From: Erysipelotrichaceae bacterium
Lineage (GTDB): Bacteria; Bacillota_I; Bacilli_A; Erysipelotrichales; Erysipelotrichaceae
NCBI GenBank assembly: GCA_017620435.1
Contig: JAFZQL010000054.1
Coordinates: 1-10,204 of the forward strand
DNA: 10,204 nt
Reading direction: 5' to 3'
In this document: in pieces, positions 1-5,784 of the stretch
Numbering within the stretch: position 1 is the first letter of the stretch
Layout: every line of letters begins with the position of its first letter
Program-made: the position numbers and the translations under genes
Notes under the pieces: model-generated
Databases searched by the model: none
What the model was told of the DNA's origin: nothing
What the model saw: only the letters and a program-made list of their open reading frames with translations

Positions 1-1
1 G

Positions 2-103
2 CAGGCGGGATATACGGGTCTGCGTTATACCTGCGTTTTCGATGCGAACCGCATCCGTCATCTGTTTTACGACCGGGGCAGATGGTATGTGGAAACCAGA
101 TAG
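2..103 (+). CDS. C-terminal tail of an unidentified protein (partial, 5' end outside window)
   Basis: An open frame runs in from the left edge and ends at TAG (101-103), giving about 33 residues that end in RGRWYVETR. The tail is rich in aromatic and basic residues (tyrosines, several arginines, a Trp) and has no visible membrane segment or known motif. It lies 33 nt upstream of trxB on the same strand, so the two could be co-transcribed, although a promoter-like -10 box also lies in the gap. I do not recognise the family. The coding call rests on the open frame up to a stop placed sensibly before the trxB start, so it is tentative. Confidence 0.5.
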   Translation, partial: QAGYTGLRYTCVFDANRIRHLFYDRGRWYVETR

Positions 104-107
104 GCCG

Positions 108-116
108 TGTTATAAT
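108..116 (+). promoter_or_regulatory. Possible extended -10 promoter of trxB
   Basis: TGTTATAAT is a perfect TATAAT preceded by a TGn extension, just after the stop of the upstream gene. No convincing -35 is present 17 nt upstream, where the hexamer would be TGTGGA. A start near 123 would leave a very short leader just containing the AGAGG ribosome binding site (123-127), so read-through from the upstream gene is an alternative. Confidence 0.35.
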
Positions 117-136
117 CTCATCGAGAGGTAATCACG

Positions 137-1054
137 ATGAACGAACTGTACGACGTAATCATTATCGGAGCCGGTCCGGCCGGTCTTACGGCTGCCATAT
201 ACGCTTCCAGAGCCAATCTGAAAACGCTGGTTTTGGAAGCCGAAGTCAACGGCGGAAAACTGTCGAAGACTCACCAGATTGAAAACTATCCAGGCATCGC
301 TTCCATATCCGGACTGGAACTGGCCATGCAGCTGAGTGAACACGGTCAGAAGTTCGGCGCAAAGCTTATGAGCGGAACTGTCGATAAGATCATAGAAAGC
401 GACGGATATAAAACTGTTCTGCTGGCAGACGGACAGGAGTATCATACGAAAACCGTCATCGTCGCAAGCGGAACCAAGGAAAGAATGCTGGATCTGCCGC
501 ATGCCGGCGAATATACCGGAAAGGGGATCTCCTATTGCGCAGTCTGTGACGGATTCTTCTATCGCAATAAAAAAGTCGCCATTATCGGCGGAGGCAATTC
601 CGCTCTGGAAGAAGCTCTTTATCTGGCTTCCCTGGCTTCGGAAGTAACGATCATCATCCGCAGAGATGTCTTCAGAGCCGAAGCGAGTATCGTCGATAAA
701 GTCCGTGCCAACGAAAAGATCAGGATCATCACCAGACACATTCCGGATGAACTGGTAATCGACAGCGGCCGCATCGCAGGAGTGAAGATCAGAAACGTCG
801 ATACCGGAGAGATCAGAACCGTTGAATGCAGCGGCATCTTCCCGTATATCGGAGCCGATCCTTGTACATCCTTCCTGGATCCATCCGTCCTTGATTCGAA
901 CGGCTATATCATCGTCAATCCCGACATGTCTACTTCGATCAAAGGGATCTATGCCGCCGGAGACTGTATCGTCAAGGATCTAAGACAGGTCGTGACCGCC
1001 TGCAACGACGGGGCAATCGCCGCCAGCAGTATTTCCAGATATCTCAAAAAATAA
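137..1054 (+). CDS. trxB: Thioredoxin-disulfide reductase (NADPH, FAD)
   Basis: This 305-residue flavoprotein transfers electrons from NADPH through FAD to thioredoxin in the cytoplasm. The N-terminal FAD-binding motif GAGPAG is at residues 11-16, followed by IENYPG at 48-53. The redox-active pair is C134-A-V-C137-D. The NADPH domain has GGGNSA at 151-156. The second FAD motif, YAAGDC, is at 272-277. Length and motif order match bacterial low-molecular-weight TrxB. The NADPH-phosphate motif usually written HRRxxxR reads IRRDVFR (174-180): both middle arginines and the last one are kept, but the leading His is Ile. The ATG at 137 follows a GAGAGG ribosome binding site about 9 nt upstream, and the protein begins normally for the family. 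Transcription ends at a hairpin overlapping the stop codon, and trxB converges with efp. Identity is secure. Confidence 0.97.
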   Translation: MNELYDVIIIGAGPAGLTAAIYASRANLKTLVLEAEVNGGKLSKTHQIENYPGIASISGLELAMQLSEHGQKFGAKLMSGTVDKIIESDGYKTVLLADGQEYHTKTVIVASGTKERMLDLPHAGEYTGKGISYCAVCDGFFYRNKKVAIIGGGNSALEEALYLASLASEVTIIIRRDVFRAEASIVDKVRANEKIRIITRHIPDELVIDSGRIAGVKIRNVDTGEIRTVECSGIFPYIGADPCTSFLDPSVLDSNGYIIVNPDMSTSIKGIYAAGDCIVKDLRQVVTACNDGAIAASSISRYLKK

Positions 1055-1080
1055 AGCAGGGTCTCCCCTGCTTTTTCATT
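1053..1080. terminator. Bidirectional intrinsic terminator between trxB and efp
   Basis: A 9-bp stem, AAAGCAGGG (1053-1061) with CCCTGCTTT (1066-1074), has a 4-nt TCTC loop. On the + strand it is followed by TTTTTC, ending trxB transcription. On the - strand the A-rich sequence just before it reads as a T-rich tail, so it can also stop efp/comG transcripts. The convergent gene arrangement fits this role. Confidence 0.85.
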
Positions 1081-1097
1081 TCTATTGATCCTTATGA

Positions 1098-1655
1098 TCA
1101 GGCCCTGCCTGCGTATTTTCCGTCTGCCGTAGAAACGGTGATCCTTTCTCCCTGTTCAATAAACAGCGGAACCTTAACCTGGAGTCCGGTCTCCGTAACG
1201 GCGTTCTTTAAGGCACTGGTAGCGGTATTCCCCTTGACAGCCTGTTCACATTCCGTCAGTTCCATATCGACCTTATCCGGAAGCTGTACGCCTAATACTT
1301 CACCTTCGTACATCATGATATTGACATCCAGATTCGGGATCAGGAAATTGGCTTCCCACTCCAGTCTGTCCTTTGGGATCTCCAGCTGTTCGTATGTCTC
1401 GGAATCCATGAAGACTTCGCTGTCTCCCGAATCATACAGAAACTGCATCTGCCGTTTATCGATACTTGCTTCACCAACCTGATCGGAACCGATAAAAGAC
1501 AGTTCCTTTACAACGCCCGTTCTAGGCTGCTTGACTTTGACCTTGACCTTCATTTTTGCCATGGCCGTCTTGTTCAGCTGAATATCGATACACTGATATA
1601 ATTCATTTTCCCAGGTAAAACACTGACCCGGTTTGATTTCTGTACAGTTCAACAT
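1098..1655 (-). CDS. efp: Translation elongation factor P with a non-canonical tip loop
   Basis: EF-P binds between the P and E sites and relieves ribosomes stalled at proline runs. The protein is 185 residues, the normal three-domain length. Recognisable stretches include MQFLYDSGDSEVFMD (about 70-84), YEQLEI (88-93), MMYEGEVLGVQLP (114-126), KGNTA (141-145) and the C-terminal DGKYAGRA. It aligns without gaps at the N-terminus to my memory of B. subtilis EF-P. In that alignment the tip-loop lysine that normally carries the modification (position 32) is Met: the loop reads NKTAMAK (28-34) where KPGKGAA is usual. Start ATG 1655 has an AGAGG site 9 nt upstream. It lies 37 nt after the comGG stop, with a TATAAT in the gap, so it may be transcribed both alone and with comG. 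Family assignment is secure; how the loop works is not known from sequence. Confidence 0.96.
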   Translation of the reverse strand: MLNCTEIKPGQCFTWENELYQCIDIQLNKTAMAKMKVKVKVKQPRTGVVKELSFIGSDQVGEASIDKRQMQFLYDSGDSEVFMDSETYEQLEIPKDRLEWEANFLIPNLDVNIMMYEGEVLGVQLPDKVDMELTECEQAVKGNTATSALKNAVTETGLQVKVPLFIEQGERITVSTADGKYAGRA

Positions 1656-1684
1656 AATACTTACCTCTGTTTTCTTTCGACAGT

Positions 1685-1690
1685 ATTATA
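1685..1690 (-). promoter_or_regulatory. Possible -10 box for efp
   Basis: A perfect TATAAT on the - strand lies immediately after the comGG stop and would start RNA near 1678, about 23 nt ahead of the efp ATG and upstream of its AGAGG site. No good -35 is found at 16-18 nt spacing and there is no TGn extension, so strength is uncertain. Confidence 0.4.
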
Positions 1691-1692
1691 CC

Positions 1693-2064
1693 TCATTGAC
1701 TGAACAAATAGAAATCAACGATCTGTTTCTCATAGACGTATATTTCCAGCCTGTATCCCTGATAATAAAGCTCATAGATGCCGTTATCCCCGTAGACTCT
1801 CACATAGATGCCGTTGGCATAGAAATCCTCCAGCGGTTCATTGCGCATCAGCATACATTTGGCGCGGCTGATCACCGCCGCTTCACTGGCAAATGTTTTC
1901 TCGTTCTCCCTGAGATTCAGATATACATTATCCGCCGCCAGAATGAACTCACTCTTCATACTGATCAGCGTCACGATCAGACACATCGCAGAAAGAAAAA
2001 GCGTCGATATAAATCCCCTTCTCGCTGACAATGACCTGACGGTATTCTTTTCTGTTTTTTTCAT
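1693..2064 (-). CDS. comGG: ComGG-like competence minor pseudopilin
   Basis: This 123-residue protein is in the last position of the comG order. A basic leader (KK, RR) precedes RRGF at 15-18, then a hydrophobic helix to about residue 35 and a soluble C-terminal part rich in Tyr (IYELYYQGYRLEIYVYE). As in B. subtilis ComGG (RTRGFIYPAV, from memory), the residue five after the presumed G|F cleavage is not Glu but Leu. That resembles GspK-type minor pilins that sit at the pilus tip. The ATG at 2064 has no clear ribosome binding site and overlaps comGF by 116 nt. A later TTG (residue 12) would keep the pilin signal. The next in-frame ATG near the comGF stop (residue 36) would lose it, so I reject that one. 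Function is assigned by position plus pilin-like N-terminus; sequence similarity is weak. Confidence 0.75.
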   Translation of the reverse strand: MKKTEKNTVRSLSARRGFISTLFLSAMCLIVTLISMKSEFILAADNVYLNLRENEKTFASEAAVISRAKCMLMRNEPLEDFYANGIYVRVYGDNGIYELYYQGYRLEIYVYEKQIVDFYLFSQ

Positions 2065-2392
2065 AGACTACATAGATACATCCGTTTCTTTTCTCAAAGT
2101 AAAGACTGTCGACATGATTCAGATAGATCTGCGTACCGGGCTGCAGAAGAAGCATGTTGTTGACTTCGGACAGCCGGAAATCATCGTTCTTGTAGCGGAA
2201 GGAAAGCATGTTTCTGGAAAACTTCAGATCATAGCATATCAGCATCTGTTCCCTAAGCTGACTGATGGCGATCTCGTCGTTGATCTGATCGTAATCGAAA
2301 CTGATTTCCGTAACGTAACGAAACGCCAGCAGAAACAAAGGAAGCAAAGCTGCAGTAATGATCAGACCGATCAGGTTTCTAATCAGATTCAT
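1949..2392 (-). CDS. comGF: ComGF-family competence protein
   Basis: 147 residues. It has one N-terminal membrane helix (about 4-26) without the GFTLLE prepilin signal, as is usual for ComGF. After the helix the family pattern is readable: ISQLREQML (43-51), SRNMLSFRYKN (59-69), then LLLQPGTQIYLN, a segment VDSLYFEKRNGCIYVVYEK, and EYRQVIV. ComGF is needed for assembly of the DNA-uptake pilus, probably as a membrane accessory among the minor pilins. It starts 14 nt inside comGE and ends 116 nt inside comGG. The start ATG has only a distant GAGG (12 nt upstream), so translation is probably coupled to comGE. Confidence 0.85.
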   Translation of the reverse strand: MNLIRNLIGLIITAALLPLFLLAFRYVTEISFDYDQINDEIAISQLREQMLICYDLKFSRNMLSFRYKNDDFRLSEVNNMLLLQPGTQIYLNHVDSLYFEKRNGCIYVVYEKNRKEYRQVIVSEKGIYIDAFSFCDVSDRDADQYEE

Positions 2393-2594
2393 CGGTCTGA
2401 CACGCCTCGCAGTCCGGAAGCCGATTCATGATCCGCTCATATGTCCCGTTGGCAGTCATCTGATACAGTTCATATCCTTCCGAATACCTGCCGATCACCT
2501 TGTAGATAGAAAAACAAAGCATGCAGATCGAAACGACGATGAACACCGAAAGCAGACTGTCGATCAGAAGAAAGCCTCTACTCCAGCGACGCAT
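2379..2594 (-). CDS. comGE: ComGE-like minor pseudopilin (short)
   Basis: 71 residues from ATG 2594. Residues 1-6 are basic (MRRWSR), then G|FLLIDSLLS at 7-16 and a hydrophobic helix to about 30, the layout of a class 3 prepilin signal cut between Gly and Phe. The residue at +5 after cleavage is Asp instead of Glu. The C-terminal tail contains a C-x-x-C pair (PDCEACQ). Position between comGD and comGF supports ComGE. It is shorter than B. subtilis ComGE and has no diagnostic motif beyond the signal. An upstream ATG at 2660 gives a 93-residue version but would put 22 residues before the pilin signal inside the comGD frame and has no ribosome binding site, so I prefer 2594. It overlaps comGD by 17 nt. 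Confidence 0.72.
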   Translation of the reverse strand: MRRWSRGFLLIDSLLSVFIVVSICMLCFSIYKVIGRYSEGYELYQMTANGTYERIMNRLPDCEACQTDESD

Positions 2595-2880
2595 ATCCGT
2601 TTCCCAGATGAACGATGACTTTATGTCTTTGAAAATCGATCGTCCTGCCCTGATTGACATGACCCATGGAATTGAAGCTCACGCCCTTGTCATAAGTCAC
2701 AGGCTTCCTATCGCGCATGGCTTGCGACTGCTTCAGAACATATTCGTTCAAATAACTGTAGTAGCTCAGATCCGTCTTTGAAACGCTCCCAAACGAGATC
2801 AGTGCCATCGCCGCTACGACACACAGACCCGCCAGGACCTGCAGCATAGTAAAGCCCCTAGTTGCTGACACAATGACCAT
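2578..2880 (-). CDS. comGD: ComGD-like minor pseudopilin
   Basis: 100 residues from ATG 2880. The leader MVIVSATRG is followed by F-T-M-L-Q and a hydrophobic helix to about residue 30: a class 3 prepilin signal with Gln at +5, where almost all pilins have Glu. The C-terminal half has a beta-rich ComGD pattern: VSFNSMGHVNQGRTIDF (67-83) and VIVHLGNGY (88-96). It should be a minor subunit of the competence pilus, processed by the prepilin peptidase ComC, which is not in this window. The start is inside the 3' end of comGC (23-nt overlap). The open frame extends further up to 3072, but that part is an out-of-frame shadow of comGC. A GTG at 2871 is an alternative start. Confidence 0.82.
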   Translation of the reverse strand: MVIVSATRGFTMLQVLAGLCVVAAMALISFGSVSKTDLSYYSYLNEYVLKQSQAMRDRKPVTYDKGVSFNSMGHVNQGRTIDFQRHKVIVHLGNGYASLE

Positions 2881-3151
2881 CCACGATTGAAAGGATCGCC
2901 CCGTTGGAACACTTCGTCTGAGAACTGTCCAGATAGCCTCCGTTGACCAGATCATTGATCGAAGAAGGCATTGTTCCGTAGTCCAGCTTGAACTGGGCGA
3001 TCGAAGAATCGACCACCTTGCATAAAGCCGAACAGGCCTTGGCATCCACCGAAGAAATGACTCTGGTAACATTCGGAATCGTAAGCAGCAGCAGGATGGA
3101 AACGATGATCACAACAACCACCATCTCCAATAGAGTAAACCCTTTTTTCAT
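2858..3151 (-). CDS. comGC: ComGC, major competence pseudopilin
   Basis: 97 residues. The N-terminus MKKG|FTLLEM is a textbook class 3 prepilin signal with Glu at +5, followed by a very hydrophobic helix (11-25) and the family-typical TIPNVT (24-29). The mature protein polymerises into the pilus that pulls transforming DNA through the cell wall. There are four cysteines, C40, C44, C81 and C94. By alignment from memory, C40 and C81 correspond to the two disulfide cysteines of B. subtilis ComGC; C44 and C94 would be an extra pair. Start is certain: AAAGGAGGGA, the strongest ribosome binding site of the operon, ends about 5 nt before the ATG, which fits high expression of the major subunit. comGB ends 12 nt upstream. 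Confidence 0.95.
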   Translation of the reverse strand: MKKGFTLLEMVVVVIIVSILLLLTIPNVTRVISSVDAKACSALCKVVDSSIAQFKLDYGTMPSSINDLVNGGYLDSSQTKCSNGAILSIVDGHCVSN

Positions 3152-3163
3152 ATTATCCCTCCT

Positions 3164-4171
3164 TTAATACATACTGATCGCCTGCATCGGCATAAACAGG
3201 ATCTGATAGATAAAAACAATGATCGCGCCGATAAAGACATAAGTCGAAAGCTGTATCGTCACCGTATAGCGTTTCATCCGCTGTCTGATCTTCTCTTTCG
3301 CCATCCGGATATAAGATGAAATGATCTGGACGAAATCGTTCGTATAGTTGCCGATCTTAATGAATCTGGATAGAGATGAATCATAGTACTTCTTGTGCAT
3401 CGCTTCTTTCATCGTTTCTCCTTCCATCAGGCTTTCATCCAGATGAAAGGCCAGAAACGAGATGACCGGCCGGTTCTTCATCTCTTTCAGGATAGAGATC
3501 GCTTCCCTGGTCCTGTAGCCGTGTTCGATACAGATCAGCAGCAATGACATGAATTCTTCCGAATAGTACACACTCATCAGAGAATTGGGAAAGTGTTCCG
3601 ACAGAAACAGATACAGCAGTACGATATGCCTTGGCTGAATGAGATAAATGATGATCAGTGTTCCCGCCAGGATCAGATAATAGATTGATCTGATGACGAT
3701 ACGGAATACCAGACGGATGTCCTGATAGAAGCCGATATCCGCATCGAAGGAAACGATCAGCGAGAATATCGTATCGATCCCGTAAAGATCAAACAGATAC
3801 AGTGCCGAGATCGTCACAAACAGCAGGATGCAGGGATAGGCGATCGATGAAAACAGACCGCTGCGATTCTCCTGCTGTTCCTCGTAGATCCTTAAAGAAA
3901 TGGACAGAGCATCGTTGAAGGACAGATGATTTAACAGCGAGACAGCACAGGATCTGATCTGTGACGGAAGGTAATCCTTGATGATGTTTTCGATCAGGAA
4001 ACCCCGGTCCAGCTGTCCGGTGATCTCATCAAAGACCTTCGCGTTCTTCCTGTTTTTAAGAAGACCTAGGCTCTGCTTCAGAGACAGATTCGTTTTCAGC
4101 AGCCTGCTCAGATAAGAAAGATCTTCGATCGATAGACTCTTTTCAGTAAACAGTGTCTTCAAAGATGCCAT
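3164..4171 (-). CDS. comGB: ComGB, pilus assembly platform membrane protein (T2SSF/PilC family)
   Basis: 335 residues from ATG 4171. The polytopic inner-membrane protein forms the platform on which ComGA drives pilin polymerisation. Two T2SSF-like halves are visible, each starting with a helical segment near LxxGxxL-type motifs (LSLKQSLGLLKNR, 29-41; IEHGYRTREAISILKEM, 215-231). Hydrophobic membrane segments lie at about 112-128, 156-178 and 306-328, the usual arrangement. I chose 4171 because AGAGGG lies about 8 nt upstream and MASLKTLFTEKS starts the soluble domain. The longer frame to 4204 has no good site. It overlaps comGA by 29 nt, so translation is likely coupled. Confidence 0.93.
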   Translation of the reverse strand: MASLKTLFTEKSLSIEDLSYLSRLLKTNLSLKQSLGLLKNRKNAKVFDEITGQLDRGFLIENIIKDYLPSQIRSCAVSLLNHLSFNDALSISLRIYEEQQENRSGLFSSIAYPCILLFVTISALYLFDLYGIDTIFSLIVSFDADIGFYQDIRLVFRIVIRSIYYLILAGTLIIIYLIQPRHIVLLYLFLSEHFPNSLMSVYYSEEFMSLLLICIEHGYRTREAISILKEMKNRPVISFLAFHLDESLMEGETMKEAMHKKYYDSSLSRFIKIGNYTNDFVQIISSYIRMAKEKIRQRMKRYTVTIQLSTYVFIGAIIVFIYQILFMPMQAISMY

Positions 4172-5105
4172 AACTGATCCCTCTTTGTATCTGCTGCTCC
4201 ACACTGACGAAAGAATCCGAATTCTTCTTGTGTTCCCTAAAGTATTCGATTTCCTTAAGATCCATGATCTCGTAGATCACGATCATCTCTCTTGTCCTTT
4301 TATCCGTTAACATTCTCTGATTGGAAACGCAGATCAGATTCTCGTAGAGATGATCCTCGTTCACACCCAGTTCACACATCCGGGAAATGCAGGATGAAGC
4401 CCTGGAAGTATGGATGGTCGAAAGTACCAGATGTCCGGTATTGGCTGCCGTAACGGCCATTCTGGCTGCCGCTTCTTCTCTGATCTCCCCGATCATGATG
4501 ATGTCCGGATCATGTCTCAGGATCTGCCTCACGCCTGCCGCATAATCGAAACCCAGAGCCTCATTGACCGCCAGCTGGATGAATTCATCGTTGTATACTT
4601 CGATCGGATCTTCTATGGTATAGATCTTCCTGTTTTTAACGCTTTTTAACAGGGAATACAGCGTCGTCGTCTTGCCGGAACCCGTAGGTCCCGAAAACAG
4701 GATCAGCCCGCAGGTACGGCTTAAAAGCGACTTAAAATAAGCATTCTGCGCATTGATGTGAGACAGGGAATCCGCATCGATTCTAAGTCTGGAATTCAAA
4801 ATCCTCAGTACTCCGTTGGAGTAGTTCAGCTTGTTGATCAGAGCAAATCTCAATGACAGTAAGGTACCGTCGACCTCCATCTCGAACTGGCCCGTCTGCG
4901 GTGTCAGAATGTTCCCGACATCCAGGTTCGCCAGATACTGCAGATATCTCAAAAGACGGTAATCCTCGAATTTCCCTTTCACCTTGTAACAGAGTCCGTC
5001 TGCCCTCATTTCAATGACCGTATCCTGATAACGCTGCAGAAAATGAATATCCGTAGCATTATACTTCAGAGCCAGTCTTAGCAGTGCCAGCAGTCTTTCT
5101 TCCAT
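4143..5105 (-). CDS. comGA: ComGA, pilus assembly ATPase (GspE/PilB family)
   Basis: 320 residues, the size of compact ComGA proteins such as those of streptococci. This cytoplasmic hexameric ATPase powers the competence pilus. Walker A is GPTGSGKTTT (139-148), the Asp box is YTIEDPIE (162-169), Walker B is IIMIGEIRE (202-210) and the His box is GHLVLSTIHT (224-233). The N-terminal domain starts at once (LALKYNATDIHF) with no long extension, and the zinc tetracysteine of larger GspE proteins is absent, as usual for ComGA. ATG 5105 has AGAGGAAAAC directly upstream. It is the first gene of the comG operon. A terminator closes the upstream gene, so the operon needs a promoter in 5106-5153, where I see only a sigma-H-like pair of boxes. 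Confidence 0.96.
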   Translation of the reverse strand: MEERLLALLRLALKYNATDIHFLQRYQDTVIEMRADGLCYKVKGKFEDYRLLRYLQYLANLDVGNILTPQTGQFEMEVDGTLLSLRFALINKLNYSNGVLRILNSRLRIDADSLSHINAQNAYFKSLLSRTCGLILFSGPTGSGKTTTLYSLLKSVKNRKIYTIEDPIEVYNDEFIQLAVNEALGFDYAAGVRQILRHDPDIIMIGEIREEAAARMAVTAANTGHLVLSTIHTSRASSCISRMCELGVNEDHLYENLICVSNQRMLTDKRTREMIVIYEIMDLKEIEYFREHKKNSDSFVSVEQQIQRGISYGIFEDTVY

Positions 5106-5121
5106 GTTTTCCTCTAATACA

Positions 5122-5148
5122 TCATTCCCGGAAAAACGGAAGATTCCT
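5122..5148 (-). promoter_or_regulatory. Sigma-H-like promoter of the comG operon
   Basis: On the - strand AGGAATC (5148-5142) is followed after 13 nt by GGAATGA (5128-5122). As I recall it, the B. subtilis spoVG sigma-H promoter has AGGATTT, 13 nt, GGAATTGA, so both cores and the spacing agree, with mismatches at the outer positions. RNA would start near 5115, just ahead of the AGAGG site, so the leader is very short. No sigma-A-type pair is present between the terminator and the gene. Confidence 0.45.
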
Positions 5149-5152
5149 AAAT

Positions 5153-5186
5153 AAAAAAACTCATTTTTCGAGAAAATGAGTTTTTT
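5153..5186 (-). terminator. Intrinsic terminator of the MBL-hydrolase gene, insulating comG
   Basis: An 8-bp core stem, CTCATTTT (5160-5167) with AAAATGAG (5173-5180), is flanked by A and T runs that extend the pairing. Reading the - strand, the stem starts at the gene's TAA stop and ends in a run of seven T followed by ATTT. It also looks symmetric on the + strand, where there is no gene to end. Confidence 0.88.
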
Positions 5187-5784
5187 ATCCGATCAGATAG
5201 ATGTTTGTGGCTAATTCATAGGACAGTTTGCTGGGAAAATCGTGTCCGGGATAGATATTGTAGTCTTTCTTGAACTGCCTGAAGATCTGCAGGGACTGCT
5301 TCATTTCCCTCTCGCTTCCGCCTTTCAGATCCGTTCTGCCGATGGAACCTTTGAACAGGGTATCACCTGTGAAGATGCAGTCGTCAAAGACGTAGATGAC
5401 CGAACCCTTTGTATGTCCCGGCGTGAATATGACTTCAAAGTCGAACGGTCCGATCTGCATTCTCCCTTCTTTCAGATGTTCTACCGGACAGCTGATATAG
5501 GCAACCGTTCTGAAAACCGACCCGCTATTCTTGTCTCTGGCCATGGCTTCATCCGCTTCATGCAGATAAACGGGGCAGTGATATTCCTGATACAGACCGT
5601 CTACGGCTTTGATATGATCGAAATGTCCGTGTGTCAGAAGGATGGCATCCGGTTTCTGATCTCCCAGAATGGAGATGATCTTCTCCGCCTTGGATGCCGG
5701 ATCGATCAGCAGTATCCTGTCACCTTCTTTCAGCAGGTAGGTATTGGTCTGAAAAGGACCCAGAATGTAAGTCTGTATTTCCAT
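5185..5784 (-). CDS. MBL-fold metallo-hydrolase, YqgX / glyoxalase II-like
   Basis: 199 residues from ATG 5784. Metal ligands of the metallo-beta-lactamase fold are all present: H52-G-H54-F-D56-H57, H124 in TPGHTKG, D141 in FTGDTLF and H181 in YPGHDF. The opening IQTYILGPFQTNTYLL is the usual start of this cytosolic subfamily, often annotated hydroxyacylglutathione hydrolase-like; the true substrate is unknown. In B. subtilis yqgX also lies near comGA (from memory), so this neighbourhood is conserved, but no direct role in competence is shown. The ATG fits the family start but has no SD in the 25 nt before it. A TTG two codons earlier is possible but no better. The gene starts 21 nt after the rpmG stop, behind a hairpin, and ends at a strong terminator. 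Confidence 0.9.
   Translation of the reverse strand: MEIQTYILGPFQTNTYLLKEGDRILLIDPASKAEKIISILGDQKPDAILLTHGHFDHIKAVDGLYQEYHCPVYLHEADEAMARDKNSGSVFRTVAYISCPVEHLKEGRMQIGPFDFEVIFTPGHTKGSVIYVFDDCIFTGDTLFKGSIGRTDLKGGSEREMKQSLQIFRQFKKDYNIYPGHDFPSKLSYELATNIYLIG

Noticed and set aside
82..282. 66-codon open frame on the + strand over the trxB start
   Set aside because: It overlaps trxB out of frame, is low in complexity (Arg/Ser-rich) and has no ribosome binding site.
110..739. Long open frame antisense to trxB
   Set aside because: It is a frame shadow of trxB: the trxB frame has all family motifs, and the antisense frame has no ribosome binding site or recognisable domain.
2881..3072. Upstream extension of the comGD frame
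   Set aside because: This part lies wholly inside comGC in another frame, is Arg/Trp/Ser-rich as shadows are, and would put 64 residues ahead of the pilin signal.
4172..4204. Longer comGB start at 4204
   Set aside because: The internal ATG at 4171 has a clear AGAGGG site at good spacing; the upstream ATG has none.
5110..5122. TATTAG as a sigma-A -10 for comG
   Set aside because: It matches only 4 of 6 bases, overlaps the ribosome binding site and would start RNA inside or past the SD.
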